64,000 nucleotides of DNA from Bacteroidales bacterium WCE2008. GTDB taxonomy: Bacteria; Bacteroidota; Bacteroidia; Bacteroidales; UBA932. The DNA lies in contig FUZM01000002.1 in the NCBI GenBank assembly GCA_900167925.1, positions 372,001-436,000 on the forward strand, in the 5' to 3' direction. Under the pieces are notes generated by a model, which saw only the letters and a program-made list of their open reading frames with translations, searched no databases and was not told the origin of the DNA. Positions 32,561 to 40,527 of this stretch are shown here, piece after piece (position 1 is the stretch's first letter; each line of letters opens with the position of its first letter). A program made the position numbers and the translations under genes.

Positions 32561-33038
32561 TTACATTCTCGCTGCCGTAGCAGTAGCATCCCTTGTATTC
32601 ACAACTGATTCATGCAAAAAAGATGAGGGAGACGTGACCCCTCCGGTAATCTCGCTTGAAGAGCCTGAAGAGGGTGACGAGTTCCTTATCGGCGGAGAGC
32701 ACGGAATGCACTTCGAATGCGACTTCAGCGACAACGTCGCCCTTGCCTCATACAAGATCGATATCCACTACAATGACGGAGAATATGCCCATGAGCACTC
32801 CAAGGCCGTAGAGAACCTTTTCTCTTTCCAGAAGACCTACACCGATATAGCAGGAAAGAAGAATGCCCATGTGCACCAGCACGACGTCGTCATTCCTGAG
32901 ACTGCTCCGGAAGGCAAATACCACCTTATGGTCTATTGCACCGACGAGGCCGGCAATGAATCATATATAGTCAGGAACATCGTATTCAGCCATGATGCCG
33001 AAGAGCATGAGCATGAGCATGAACATGACGACGAGTAG
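32547..33038 (+). CDS. DUF4625 lipoprotein with His/Glu-rich tail
   Basis: 163 residues. The N-terminus is a lipoprotein signal (VFTTDSCKKDEG, Cys at ~23). The middle is one Ig-like DUF4625 domain ('PPVISLEEPEEGDEFLIGGEHGMHFECDFSDNV'). The protein is unusually rich in His, and the C-terminus is a run of alternating Glu-His encoded by a 6-base repeat at 33003-33026. That composition suggests binding of zinc or another transition metal at the outer membrane. Start overlaps the receptor's 3' end by 14 bases, so expression is coupled. Metal role is inferred from composition and linkage. Confidence 0.85.
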   Translation: MKRINYILAAVAVASLVFTTDSCKKDEGDVTPPVISLEEPEEGDEFLIGGEHGMHFECDFSDNVALASYKIDIHYNDGEYAHEHSKAVENLFSFQKTYTDIAGKKNAHVHQHDVVIPETAPEGKYHLMVYCTDEAGNESYIVRNIVFSHDAEEHEHEHEHDDE

Positions 33039-33043
33039 TCAAA

Positions 33044-34255
33044 TCATTTCTTGCGGAGTTTGGCGATAGCATTCTCAAGCGATTCCGAAGGTTCTATTAT
33101 ATTGTAGTCCTTCCAGAAATCCGGATCGGCAAAATCTTCCGCGATATCCTGAAGAGCGTCTCTCGATTTGAGGGCGCTCTTTCTGTCTATACGGGCTTCC
33201 GGATCGGAGACACGTCCCGTCACGACCATTTCGTTGACAGCCCTGAAGGATGTTGCGAACAACCTTCTTTTCCAGTCGCAGTTAAAACGGAATTCGGTCT
33301 TCAAATAACTCAGTCTGTACGCTCCTCCTTCTTCCCTGTAGCTCAGCACAAGATCCAGTCCTTTAGGCTTGAAACGGAGGCCGGAAGGCTTGCTGACAAG
33401 AATACTGCGCGTGGCTTTTCCGGGATCGGACATATCCAGTGATAGTTCCATTCTGGTAAATGCATAATTCACGCAATCTATATAGAGACGGCCATAATAC
33501 AACGGATAATCCAGATCTGCCGCCGGCTCCATCTGTACGACGAACTGCATTCTGTCTCCGATATAGACAGGCTGCAGCATAGTCAGCCGACAGTACTCCA
33601 GATCGTTGAACACCACGTGCTCATCCTTCACGGCATCCAGGTCGACAGGCTGGAGAGGACCGCCGAGGACCTTGACGGACAGCGTATCCTTTGCCCTGGG
33701 GCTGAGAAGCGTACGGCTTTTACGGACAGCCACCCTGTCAGACGAGAACAGTCTTCGGTACGAGCTCTTGGTCATATCGGTCACGGCCTCTACAATACTG
33801 ATATAGCGGGAACGTTTCTGGACAGTTTCCCTGTAAAAACAATTGAAGTAGTCTGTTTCGTTGCTGTAATTATCCCTTATCCTGTCGATTGCCTCGTTCA
33901 CGAGATCATGCGGATCCATGGAAATTATATGGGCCTCGTCAAGGGTAAAAGCAACCTGATGCAGAGAGACATCGGCCACATCTCCGGAGACAGGCAATCG
34001 CACAGCCCCATAACCGAGACATGAGAAGACGACAGCTTCAATAGGAGAAGAAGACTTAAGCCTGTAGAATCCGTCAGAATTGGTGACGGTAGCAAGACTG
34101 GTCCCTGGGACAGATACAGAGACATTCTCTATCACAGCCCCGTCTGAGGCGTCCTTTACAGTACCGCTTACCACGAAAGCAAGCTCAGATACGGCATCCT
34201 GGGCATATGCTAAAGATGAAGCCAGGAAGAAAAGAAATAACAGTCTCAGTTTCAT
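33044..34255 (-). CDS. carboxypeptidase-like regulatory domain protein
   Basis: 403 residues with a signal peptide (cleavage near AYAQ). Residues ~28-105 form a carboxypeptidase-D regulatory-like beta-sandwich ('VSGTVKDASDGAVIENVSVSVPGT', 'NSDGFYRLKSS'), a module common on Bacteroidetes outer-membrane proteins. The remaining ~290 residues are a beta-rich domain without a recognised name, with 'YYGRLYIDCVNYAFTRMELSLD'. Similar in outline to the larger DUF5686 protein at 45.7 kb. Function unknown; location periplasm or outer membrane. It ends 5 bases from the convergent DUF4625 gene. Confidence 0.8.
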   Translation of the reverse strand: MKLRLLFLFFLASSLAYAQDAVSELAFVVSGTVKDASDGAVIENVSVSVPGTSLATVTNSDGFYRLKSSSPIEAVVFSCLGYGAVRLPVSGDVADVSLHQVAFTLDEAHIISMDPHDLVNEAIDRIRDNYSNETDYFNCFYRETVQKRSRYISIVEAVTDMTKSSYRRLFSSDRVAVRKSRTLLSPRAKDTLSVKVLGGPLQPVDLDAVKDEHVVFNDLEYCRLTMLQPVYIGDRMQFVVQMEPAADLDYPLYYGRLYIDCVNYAFTRMELSLDMSDPGKATRSILVSKPSGLRFKPKGLDLVLSYREEGGAYRLSYLKTEFRFNCDWKRRLFATSFRAVNEMVVTGRVSDPEARIDRKSALKSRDALQDIAEDFADPDFWKDYNIIEPSESLENAIAKLRKK

Positions 34256-34284
34256 AGTATTAACAAATGCGGTTTAATATAGCC

Positions 34285-34292
34285 CAAAGGTA
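34285..34292 (-). promoter_or_regulatory. -7 promoter element for carboxypeptidase-like gene
   Basis: TACCTTTG on the minus strand, 29 bases upstream of the start at 34255. Confidence 0.55.
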
Positions 34293-34342
34293 ATAAAAAA
34301 AAATATATCTTTCCAAATGGCGGATAATCGGCAAATAATTTA

Positions 34343-34350
34343 TAATTTTG
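34343..34350 (+). promoter_or_regulatory. -7 promoter element for lipid-type operon
   Basis: TAATTTTG, 30 bases upstream of ATG 34381; it overlaps the TTG that would otherwise be the first in-frame start (34348). Confidence 0.6.
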
Positions 34351-34380
34351 TACTTAAGTATACTAAAACCAGTTACTACT

Positions 34381-35085
34381 ATGGAAAGAAAACAATCGGA
34401 AAGAATACAGACTTCTATTATAAATGCACTCGAGAAGAAAGCCCTCGTATGGATGGCGGGAAAGATGCCGGCATGGGTCAATTCGGACATGCTCACCTTC
34501 ACAGGAGTATTCGGCGCAGTAGTCATCATGACAGGATATATACTGTCTCTTGTCAATCTCAATTTCCTCTGGCTAGCTTCATTTGGATTCGTCATCAACT
34601 GGTTCGGAGATTCGCTTGACGGGACTCTCGCCAGAGTCAGGAATCAGCAAAGGCCTCTCTACGGTTTCTTCATCGACCATAATATCGACTGTATCAATGA
34701 AGCCCTGATGTTCATAGGAATCGGTATCTCGCCGATGGTCAACATGAACGTCGCCCTCATGGTTCTGGCCGCATATCTGACGCTGTCCGTATCCGTCTAT
34801 ATCAATTCTCACCTGAAAAACGAGTTCAGACTCACCTATGCCAAGATGGGGCCTACCGAACTGAGAATAATAGTCATAATACTCAATACCCTCTACCTTT
34901 ATGTCACCCCTCTCAGGGAGTTTGCTCTCGACATAAATATTCTGGGCAGGACAAGGACTTTCGGAATAATCGATTTCGTAGCCATCGTCATTCTCGTCGG
35001 CCTTACTATAGCATACCTCGGCAGCCTTGTCAAGGACGCCAAGTACTATGCCAAGCTTGACCCCCTGAAAAAGGATAATGAGTAG
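34381..35085 (+). CDS. CDP-alcohol phosphatidyltransferase
   Basis: 234 residues from ATG 34381 (MERKQSERIQ); the in-frame TTG at 34348 lies in the promoter. The catalytic signature D-G-x2-A-R-x8-G-x3-D-x3-D is complete (DGTLAR, then YGFFIDHNID). Five to six membrane segments are visible. The enzyme exchanges CMP of a CDP-activated lipid or alcohol for a headgroup on the inner membrane; which headgroup cannot be read from sequence. It leads a four-gene operon with a GtrA-like flippase candidate, an acyltransferase and a flavoprotein, the first three suggesting membrane-lipid synthesis. Confidence 0.92.
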   Translation: MERKQSERIQTSIINALEKKALVWMAGKMPAWVNSDMLTFTGVFGAVVIMTGYILSLVNLNFLWLASFGFVINWFGDSLDGTLARVRNQQRPLYGFFIDHNIDCINEALMFIGIGISPMVNMNVALMVLAAYLTLSVSVYINSHLKNEFRLTYAKMGPTELRIIVIILNTLYLYVTPLREFALDINILGRTRTFGIIDFVAIVILVGLTIAYLGSLVKDAKYYAKLDPLKKDNE

Positions 35086-35530
35086 ACTCAGGCAACTCGC
35101 AATAAGACTCGCAGGCTTTTCTGCATCGACTCTCGCCGGCACCGCTGTGGACATGCTGGTGCTCTGGATATGTTCTCATTTCCTTTTCAAGGGAACATAT
35201 GCCGGAGAGTACCTCCTGTCCCCATTCATTTCGTTCGAATTCGCGGTGCTTACCAACTTTGTGATCGCATACTATTTCGTCTGGAAGGACAGGGTTTCCA
35301 AAAGGACTGTAAGGTCCTTCTTCCGTCATTTCGGAGGATACAACCTTACCTCTACCGGAGGCTTTCTCGTAAAGATGGGAATACTTCTGCTCCTGCAGAA
35401 GATGTTCGGATGGAACGTCCTTATATGTAACCTCGCGGCTCTCTGCGTATCCGGAGGACTCAACTTTGCTCTTAACGAGTGGGTTGTCTTCGGCAAAAGA
35501 AAGAAAAAAGACAACAATGGCACTGCTTGA
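35078..35530 (+). CDS. GtrA family membrane protein
   Basis: 150 residues with four hydrophobic segments. The GtrA pattern is visible: 'RLAGFSASTLAGTAVDMLVLW' in the first helix, 'NFVIAYYFVWKDR' in the second and 'GGLNFALNEWVVF' in the last. GtrA-like proteins are thought to flip polyprenyl-linked sugars or assist lipid/cell-wall glycosylation. It overlaps the preceding CDP-alcohol phosphatidyltransferase by 8 bases and the following acyltransferase by 14, so the three are coupled; a role in moving the lipid product is an inference. Confidence 0.88.
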   Translation: MSRLRQLAIRLAGFSASTLAGTAVDMLVLWICSHFLFKGTYAGEYLLSPFISFEFAVLTNFVIAYYFVWKDRVSKRTVRSFFRHFGGYNLTSTGGFLVKMGILLLLQKMFGWNVLICNLAALCVSGGLNFALNEWVVFGKRKKKDNNGTA

Positions 35531-36377
35531 CGACAATCAGATGAGGAGCATCTCCCCTTTCTTCGGTACTCCATTCGGCAGATTTGCCGGAGACGTGCTG
35601 AAAAGGCTGCTTGCCCTCGACGACTTCATAGACACATACGAGACCAGCGCTGAAGGCGGAGCCATAGGCCCGGACTTCGCATACAATGTGATGAAAGTGA
35701 CCGGCGCCGATTACATGGTCAGCGGTTTCGATACTCTCAGGAAACTCGCCGGAGGCCCGTTCATAACGATCAGCAACCATCCATACGGAGGGGTTGACGG
35801 GCTTATAAACGTGGATCTGGTAGGTCATCTCTATCAGGACTACAAGGTCATAGTCAACAAGATACTTGGATATCTGGAGGCAATGGGGCCGAGTTTCATA
35901 GAGGTCACTCCTACCGGAGAAGAACGCACTGCCCCTACAAAGGACAGCATCTCGGGCATAAGACTCGCCCTCCAGCATCTCCACGAAGGCCACCCTCTCG
36001 GGATATTTCCTTCGGGAGCCGTATCTGACCTCAGCCTCAGGGACAGATGCATCCGCGACAGGGAGTGGCAGGACGCCATTATCAGAGTCATCAAAAAGGC
36101 CAGGGTCCCTGTTGTCCCAATACGCTACTTTGACGGAAATTCCCTGTTCTATTACCTTCTGGGGCTTATCAGCTGGAAAATACGTATCCTCAGGCTTCCG
36201 AAGGAGGTCATCAACAAAGGCGGAAAGACAATCCGCGTCGGGATAGGCGACATCATTTCCGTAGAAGAGCAGGAAAAATATACGGACATCAATGAATTCA
36301 GGGATTTCCTGAGGCATTCCGTCTATGACATGCCTCTTCCGGACAACTTCGTCAAGAGAAGCGAGCTCATAATATGA
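35517..36377 (+). CDS. 1-acyl-glycerol-phosphate-type acyltransferase
   Basis: 286 residues from ATG 35517 (MALLDDNQMR); the longer frame to 35466 lies deep in gtrA. The H-x4-D active site is 'SNHPYGGVDGL', and 'HPLGIFPSGAVSDLS' is the block III equivalent. N-terminal 'FIDTYETSAEGGAIGPDFAYNVMK' is shared with Bacteroidetes glycerol acyltransferases. It should transfer an acyl group to a lipid intermediate at the inner membrane. It overlaps GtrA by 14 and the flavoprotein by 4 bases. Confidence 0.87.
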   Translation: MALLDDNQMRSISPFFGTPFGRFAGDVLKRLLALDDFIDTYETSAEGGAIGPDFAYNVMKVTGADYMVSGFDTLRKLAGGPFITISNHPYGGVDGLINVDLVGHLYQDYKVIVNKILGYLEAMGPSFIEVTPTGEERTAPTKDSISGIRLALQHLHEGHPLGIFPSGAVSDLSLRDRCIRDREWQDAIIRVIKKARVPVVPIRYFDGNSLFYYLLGLISWKIRILRLPKEVINKGGKTIRVGIGDIISVEEQEKYTDINEFRDFLRHSVYDMPLPDNFVKRSELII

Positions 36378-37594
36378 GAATAGCAGTCATAGGAGCAGGT
36401 GCCGCCGGTTGCTTCAGCGCAATCGAACTCAAGCGCAGGCTCCCAGACGCATCGATATGCATCTACGAAGCAGGCAAGACTCCTCTTGCAAAGGTTGCCA
36501 TTACCGGAGGAGGACGCTGCAATCTTACCAACTCTTTCGCCGCGATAGATAATCTCGCCAAAGCCTACCCGAGAGGAGAAAGGCTGATGAAGCGTGCGCT
36601 CTCGGCCTTCAGCAATGAGGATGTATGGAAATGGTTCGAGAAAGAAGGCGTTCGCCTGGTTCTCCAGGACGACAACTGCGTATTCCCGAAGTCCCAGGAC
36701 GCGATGCAGATAGTCCGTACCCTTACAGGGCTTCTCCGGAGACTCGGAGTCGGGATCAAGACGGAGCATAAGGTCATGTCCATAGACACCGGCTTCAGGA
36801 TAAGCTTCGCAGACGACACCGAGGCCGAAGCCGACAAAGTAATAGTCACTACAGGAGGCTCTAAGTCATTTCCTTTCCTGCAGAATCTTGGACTGGAGAT
36901 AGTCCAGCCCGTCCCTTCCCTCTTTACGTTCAACATCGACAGTCCGATAAAAGAACTGATGGGGACTGTAGTCGAGAATGCTACCGCCTCTATTCCCGGC
37001 ACCAGATTCAAGGCAGAAGGTCCCCTTCTGATAACCGACTGGGGAATGAGCGGACCGGCCATACTGAAGCTTTCCTCGTACGCTGCCCGTTATCTCGCAG
37101 ATAACGGCTACAAGACTGAGATATCCGTCAACTGGCTAGGCTGCACGGCCGAACAAGCCAAGGCTTTCCTGGATTCGACGGCAGCGCAGAACCAGCGCCG
37201 GCAGCTTTCATCAGTACATCCGGACGCGCTTCCTGCGAGGTTATGGGATCATATAATCGCCCAGGCAGGACTGGATCCGGTCAGGAAATGGGCGGAGTTG
37301 GGACGCAAAGGCCTCAACAGACTCGCCGAGACCCTTACGGGCGACATATACGAAATGACCGGCAAAGGCAGGTTCAAGGATGAGTTCGTCACCTGCGGAG
37401 GCGTGTCACTGAGCGAAATCAATATCTCTACTATGGAAAGCAAAAAGCACCCCGGCCTGTATTTCGCAGGTGAGGTGCTCGATATCGATGCAATAACCGG
37501 AGGTTTCAACCTCCAGGCGGCATGGTCGACGGGATACGTCGCCGCCGTCTCCGCGGCTACTGCTGCTGGTATTTCTTCTGCTGCTCGGCGATAA
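36374..37594 (+). CDS. HI0933-family FAD-binding flavoprotein
   Basis: 406 residues. FAD-binding Rossmann motif '[17 protein letters not shown]' at residues 3-19, '[14 protein letters not shown]' (family-specific) at ~38-51, and '[28 protein letters not shown]' near the C-terminus are typical of the HI0933/YhiN/aminoacetone oxidase group. The physiological substrate is unknown. The ATG overlaps the acyltransferase stop (ATGA). The last 38 bases overlap the convergent trpS gene; the conserved region ends before that overlap, so the tail ([14 protein letters not shown]) is dispensable in character. Confidence 0.9.
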   Translation: MRIAVIGAGAAGCFSAIELKRRLPDASICIYEAGKTPLAKVAITGGGRCNLTNSFAAIDNLAKAYPRGERLMKRALSAFSNEDVWKWFEKEGVRLVLQDDNCVFPKSQDAMQIVRTLTGLLRRLGVGIKTEHKVMSIDTGFRISFADDTEAEADKVIVTTGGSKSFPFLQNLGLEIVQPVPSLFTFNIDSPIKELMGTVVENATASIPGTRFKAEGPLLITDWGMSGPAILKLSSYAARYLADNGYKTEISVNWLGCTAEQAKAFLDSTAAQNQRRQLSSVHPDALPARLWDHIIAQAGLDPVRKWAELGRKGLNRLAETLTGDIYEMTGKGRFKDEFVTCGGVSLSEINISTMESKKHPGLYFAGEVLDIDAITGGFNLQAAWSTGYVAAVSAATAAGISSAARR

Positions 37595-38672
37595 GTTCCT
37601 TATCGTCGAAATAATTGATCTTCATAGCCTTGCGAACCTCGTCAAGAGTTGCGCCGGCAGCTGCACGGGCCTCTTCGCAGCCCTTGCGGAGAATCTCATA
37701 GATAGCAGGAATATCCTTTTCGAGTTCCTTGCGGCGCTCGCGGATAGGGTCCAGGACCTCATTGAGGATCTTCTCGAGGAACTTCTTGCACTTCACGTCT
37801 CCGAGACCGCCTCTCATATAATGAGCCTTGAGCTCGTCGAGATTGGCGTAGTCCGGCCAATAACGGGTGAAATGCTCGTCCTTGCAGAAAGCGTCGAGAT
37901 AAGTGAATACTGTGTTGCCCTCGACATGGCCCGGATCGGCTACGTTGACATGAAGAGGGTCAGTATACATGGACATGACCTTTTTATGGACCTCTTCGGC
38001 AGACTCGCTGAGATAGATGCAGTTGCCGAGAGACTTGGACATCTTGGCCTTTCCGTCAATTCCCGGGAGACGGAGGCATGCAGAGTTGTCAGGAAGCATG
38101 ATGTCTGGCTCTACGAGAGTCTCGCCGTAGATGGAGTTGAACTTGCGGACAATCTCGACAGCCTGCTCAAGCATAGGTTTCTGGTCCTCGCCCACAGGAA
38201 CTGTAGTAGCCTTGAAGGCGCAGATATCTGAAGCCTGCGAAATCGGGTATGTGAAGAAGCCGACAGGGATTCCGCTGCCGAATACGGCCTCCTCGCCCTC
38301 TGCACCGAAACCGCGCATCTTAATCTCAGTCTTGACCGTAGGATTGCGCTGGAGACGGGCGACAGTCACCATGTTCATGAAATAGAAAGCGAGTTCGGTG
38401 AGCTCTGGAATCTGGCTCTGGATGAAGAGCACGACCTTGCTAGGGTCCAGGCCTACGGAAAGATAATCGAGGGCAACCTCGATCACGTTCTGGCGGACCT
38501 TCTCAGGATTGTCGACGTTGTCGGTAAGAGCCTGGGCATCGGCGATGAACACGAACATCTTGTCATAGTCGCCGGCATTCTGAAGTTCCACTCTGCGGCG
38601 GAGAGAACCGACGTAGTGGCCTATATGAAGACGTCCTGTCGGACGGTCACCTGTCAATATGATTTTTCCCAT
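37557..38672 (-). CDS. trpS: tryptophanyl-tRNA synthetase
   Basis: 371 residues from ATG 38672 ([20 protein letters not shown]); the upstream in-frame ATG at 38699 lies in the promoter. Class I signatures are present: HIGH (residues ~16-19) and KMSKS ('[15 protein letters not shown]'). '[17 protein letters not shown]' and '[19 protein letters not shown]' are characteristic of TrpRS. It charges tRNA-Trp in the cytoplasm. It ends in a Lys/Gln-rich tail that overlaps the HI0933 gene by 38 bases. Confidence 0.96.
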   Translation of the reverse strand: MGKIILTGDRPTGRLHIGHYVGSLRRRVELQNAGDYDKMFVFIADAQALTDNVDNPEKVRQNVIEVALDYLSVGLDPSKVVLFIQSQIPELTELAFYFMNMVTVARLQRNPTVKTEIKMRGFGAEGEEAVFGSGIPVGFFTYPISQASDICAFKATTVPVGEDQKPMLEQAVEIVRKFNSIYGETLVEPDIMLPDNSACLRLPGIDGKAKMSKSLGNCIYLSESAEEVHKKVMSMYTDPLHVNVADPGHVEGNTVFTYLDAFCKDEHFTRYWPDYANLDELKAHYMRGGLGDVKCKKFLEKILNEVLDPIRERRKELEKDIPAIYEILRKGCEEARAAAGATLDEVRKAMKINYFDDKELIAEQQKKYQQQ

Positions 38673-38696
38673 ATTACTATTCAGTCTTAAAACACG

Positions 38697-38704
38697 CAAA
38701 TTTA
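38697..38704 (-). promoter_or_regulatory. -7 promoter element for trpS
   Basis: TAAATTTG on the minus strand, 24 bases upstream of ATG 38672 and 11 bases from the back-to-back element for the rhodanese gene. Confidence 0.65.
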
Positions 38705-38715
38705 GCGAAAATTAG

Positions 38716-38723
38716 TATATTTG
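38716..38723 (+). promoter_or_regulatory. -7 promoter element for rhodanese gene
   Basis: TATATTTG, 25 bases upstream of ATG 38749. Confidence 0.65.
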
Positions 38724-38748
38724 CCAAAATTGAAGCAATAACAAAACT

Positions 38749-39153
38749 ATGAAAAAATCACTCTGTCTAATCATTGCAGCAATCGTCGTTCTGACCTCCT
38801 GCAAGGTCGATTTTCCTACCGTCAGCGCAGACAGGTTCGAAGAGCTTCTCTCCGAGCCGGGAGTCCAGCTGATAGATGCCCGCCACGCCGATGAATACGA
38901 GACGGGATATATCGCAGGCTCGACCAACATCGACGTCACAAAGGACAATTTCAAGAAGGAAGCGCTAAAGGTGCTCGACAAGAGCAGAAAGGTCTGCGTG
39001 CACTGCCAGAAAGGCGGACGCGGGGCTAAGGCCGCAGCTATTCTGAAACGTGCAGGGTTCGACGTCTACAATCTGGAAGGAGGGTTCGACGCCTGGGTGG
39101 AAGCTGGCAAACCGTATGTAGTTCCGGAGACAGGAACATTGCCTGTGGATTAG
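38749..39153 (+). CDS. rhodanese-like lipoprotein
   Basis: 134 residues. A lipoprotein signal (VVLTSCK, Cys at ~18) precedes a single rhodanese domain (~25-120). 'VQLIDARHADEYETGYIAGSTNID' is the conserved N-terminal block, and the active-site loop C-Q-K-G-G-R (C-x-x-G-x-R) carries the persulfide cysteine. An export signal places this sulfurtransferase in the periplasm, which is common in Bacteroidetes. Its last 116 bases are antisense to the 3' end of the YiiX-like gene. Confidence 0.9.
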   Translation: MKKSLCLIIAAIVVLTSCKVDFPTVSADRFEELLSEPGVQLIDARHADEYETGYIAGSTNIDVTKDNFKKEALKVLDKSRKVCVHCQKGGRGAKAAAILKRAGFDVYNLEGGFDAWVEAGKPYVVPETGTLPVD

Positions 39154-39724
39154 TTCCGGGGGCACCCTGAGGTACCGGAACGCCAAGTTCCCCGAACAGC
39201 TTCTCCCAATATTCCGGATAAGTCCCGTCCGCAGCCTTGAAGTTCATGGAAACGGACGGAAATATTCTCGTCCCGTCTTCCTTGACGTACGAATCATATA
39301 CCAGCTCGGAGCAATAATGAGCTCCGTTGTCATGCATGAAATAATCGTCGTAAGGCTCTCCGACATACCTGAGGGCTTTTCCGACGTATTCCTCAGCACG
39401 CGAGTTGTCGTCAAGCCGTTTCACTATGATTTCCGGAAGGGATCCGTCGTCGAGTCGGAAGTCCTCGTAGAATTCATCGAGGGAACGTATCGCCACTCCC
39501 CTCTCCCCGGTCGCATCCAGGACGCTGACCTGTCCGCCGTCCACACTGATTATTCCGACATGGATTATATTCAGGCTGTCCTTGGAGGTAGACGCGACTA
39601 TCGCGTCGCTGATACTGCCGGTCCCGGTTTCTCCAGGAGCGGCCACAAAAACAAGATCGCCGGTCATCAGCCCTTCCGAAGAGCATCCGGCCAGCAACAA
39701 GATCAGCAAGAAGAGTTTTCTCAT
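39038..39724 (-). CDS. YiiX-like permuted papain-fold lipoprotein
   Basis: 228 residues. A lipoprotein signal (LLLAGCSSEG) precedes a YiiX/NlpC-P60-permuted domain with the expected catalytic His in 'NIIHVGIISV' and Cys in 'GAHYCSELVYDSY'. Family members of this type hydrolyse or transfer amide or ester bonds. The domain's usual end is near 'GTNPQAMFLSPEL' (~residue 200); the remaining ~27 residues, rich in Arg and Cys, are read from the antisense strand of the rhodanese gene and look unselected. The ATG overlaps the SDR stop, so it is the last gene of spt-SDR-YiiX. Confidence 0.8.
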   Translation of the reverse strand: MRKLFLLILLLAGCSSEGLMTGDLVFVAAPGETGTGSISDAIVASTSKDSLNIIHVGIISVDGGQVSVLDATGERGVAIRSLDEFYEDFRLDDGSLPEIIVKRLDDNSRAEEYVGKALRYVGEPYDDYFMHDNGAHYCSELVYDSYVKEDGTRIFPSVSMNFKAADGTYPEYWEKLFGELGVPVPQGAPGTNPQAMFLSPELHTVCQLPPRRRTLLPDCRRRTLHVSE

Positions 39725-40524
39725 CGGGAATTATACAGCAATCCTACGATCCAGAGGACCAGACGGGTAGGAAGAATCCTTACCAGGATTCCGATGGCGC
39801 CGTAATCGATACGAGGGATTACCGTCGTCTTCATCCTGCGGCGGAGAAGCTGCCTCGTGACGGCTGAAGCGATACGGGACGGCGGCATGCCTCCGGTCTC
39901 ATCCTTCTCTATCTTGGCGATGCACTTGTCGAAGCGCTCTCTGTAGAGGGAGTCTTTATCGGCAGAAGCCGCGGTGAATTTCCTGGCGGCGGTAAAACCG
40001 GTACTGGTATCTCCCGGAAGGACACAGCAGCACTGTATTCCGAAAGGCTTCAGCTCGACTGCATAGGCTTTTACGGCCATCTGCAGGGCAGCCTTGACGG
40101 AACTGTAGAGTCCCTGATATGGAAGCGGCAGGAGGGCCGCTACCGAAGTTATAGCTATAATCCTGCCCCGGGATTCCCTCAGGGCAGGAATACAGCCGTT
40201 AATAGTCTTTATTGCGCCGAAGAAATTGGTCTCGAACTGATAGCGCATTTCTTCTTCAGTAGTCTCTTCCAGAGCTCCCGCGATACCGTTCCCGGCGTTC
40301 ACGACGACAGCGTCAAGCCGTCCCTGCTCTTTCATTATACGGGCTACTGCAGCTGAAATGCTGTCAGCCGAGGTTACGTCCATCTCTACACCGAAAGCGC
40401 CTTCAGTCTCAACCTTTCCGCTGCGCGAAGCGGCATAGACAGTCATGCCACGTCCGGCCAGACTGGCTACGATGGCAGCGCCGATTCCACGGCTGCCCCC
40501 GGTAACGAGTACGACTTTACCCAT
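39721..40524 (-). CDS. short-chain dehydrogenase/reductase, candidate 3-ketosphinganine reductase
   Basis: 267 residues. NAD(P)-binding 'TGGSRGIG' (8-15), 'NAGNG' (~76), and catalytic Ser with 'YSSVK' (Tyr-x3-Lys, ~142-146) define a classical SDR. The C-terminus has a hydrophobic, membrane-associating stretch ('AIGILVRILPTRLVLWIVGLLY'), like 3-ketodihydrosphingosine reductases. It begins 3 bases after the serine palmitoyltransferase stop, so reduction of the 3-keto product of that enzyme is a natural inference; sequence alone does not prove substrate. Confidence 0.88.
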   Translation of the reverse strand: MGKVVLVTGGSRGIGAAIVASLAGRGMTVYAASRSGKVETEGAFGVEMDVTSADSISAAVARIMKEQGRLDAVVVNAGNGIAGALEETTEEEMRYQFETNFFGAIKTINGCIPALRESRGRIIAITSVAALLPLPYQGLYSSVKAALQMAVKAYAVELKPFGIQCCCVLPGDTSTGFTAARKFTAASADKDSLYRERFDKCIAKIEKDETGGMPPSRIASAVTRQLLRRRMKTTVIPRIDYGAIGILVRILPTRLVLWIVGLLYNSR

Positions 40525-40527
40525 TTT

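Noticed and set aside
32995..33038. Short tandem repeat as a CRISPR-like or phase-variable tract
   Set aside because: The 6-base units are in-frame Glu-His codons at the end of the DUF4625 gene; unit length of 6 would not shift the frame and there are no spacers.
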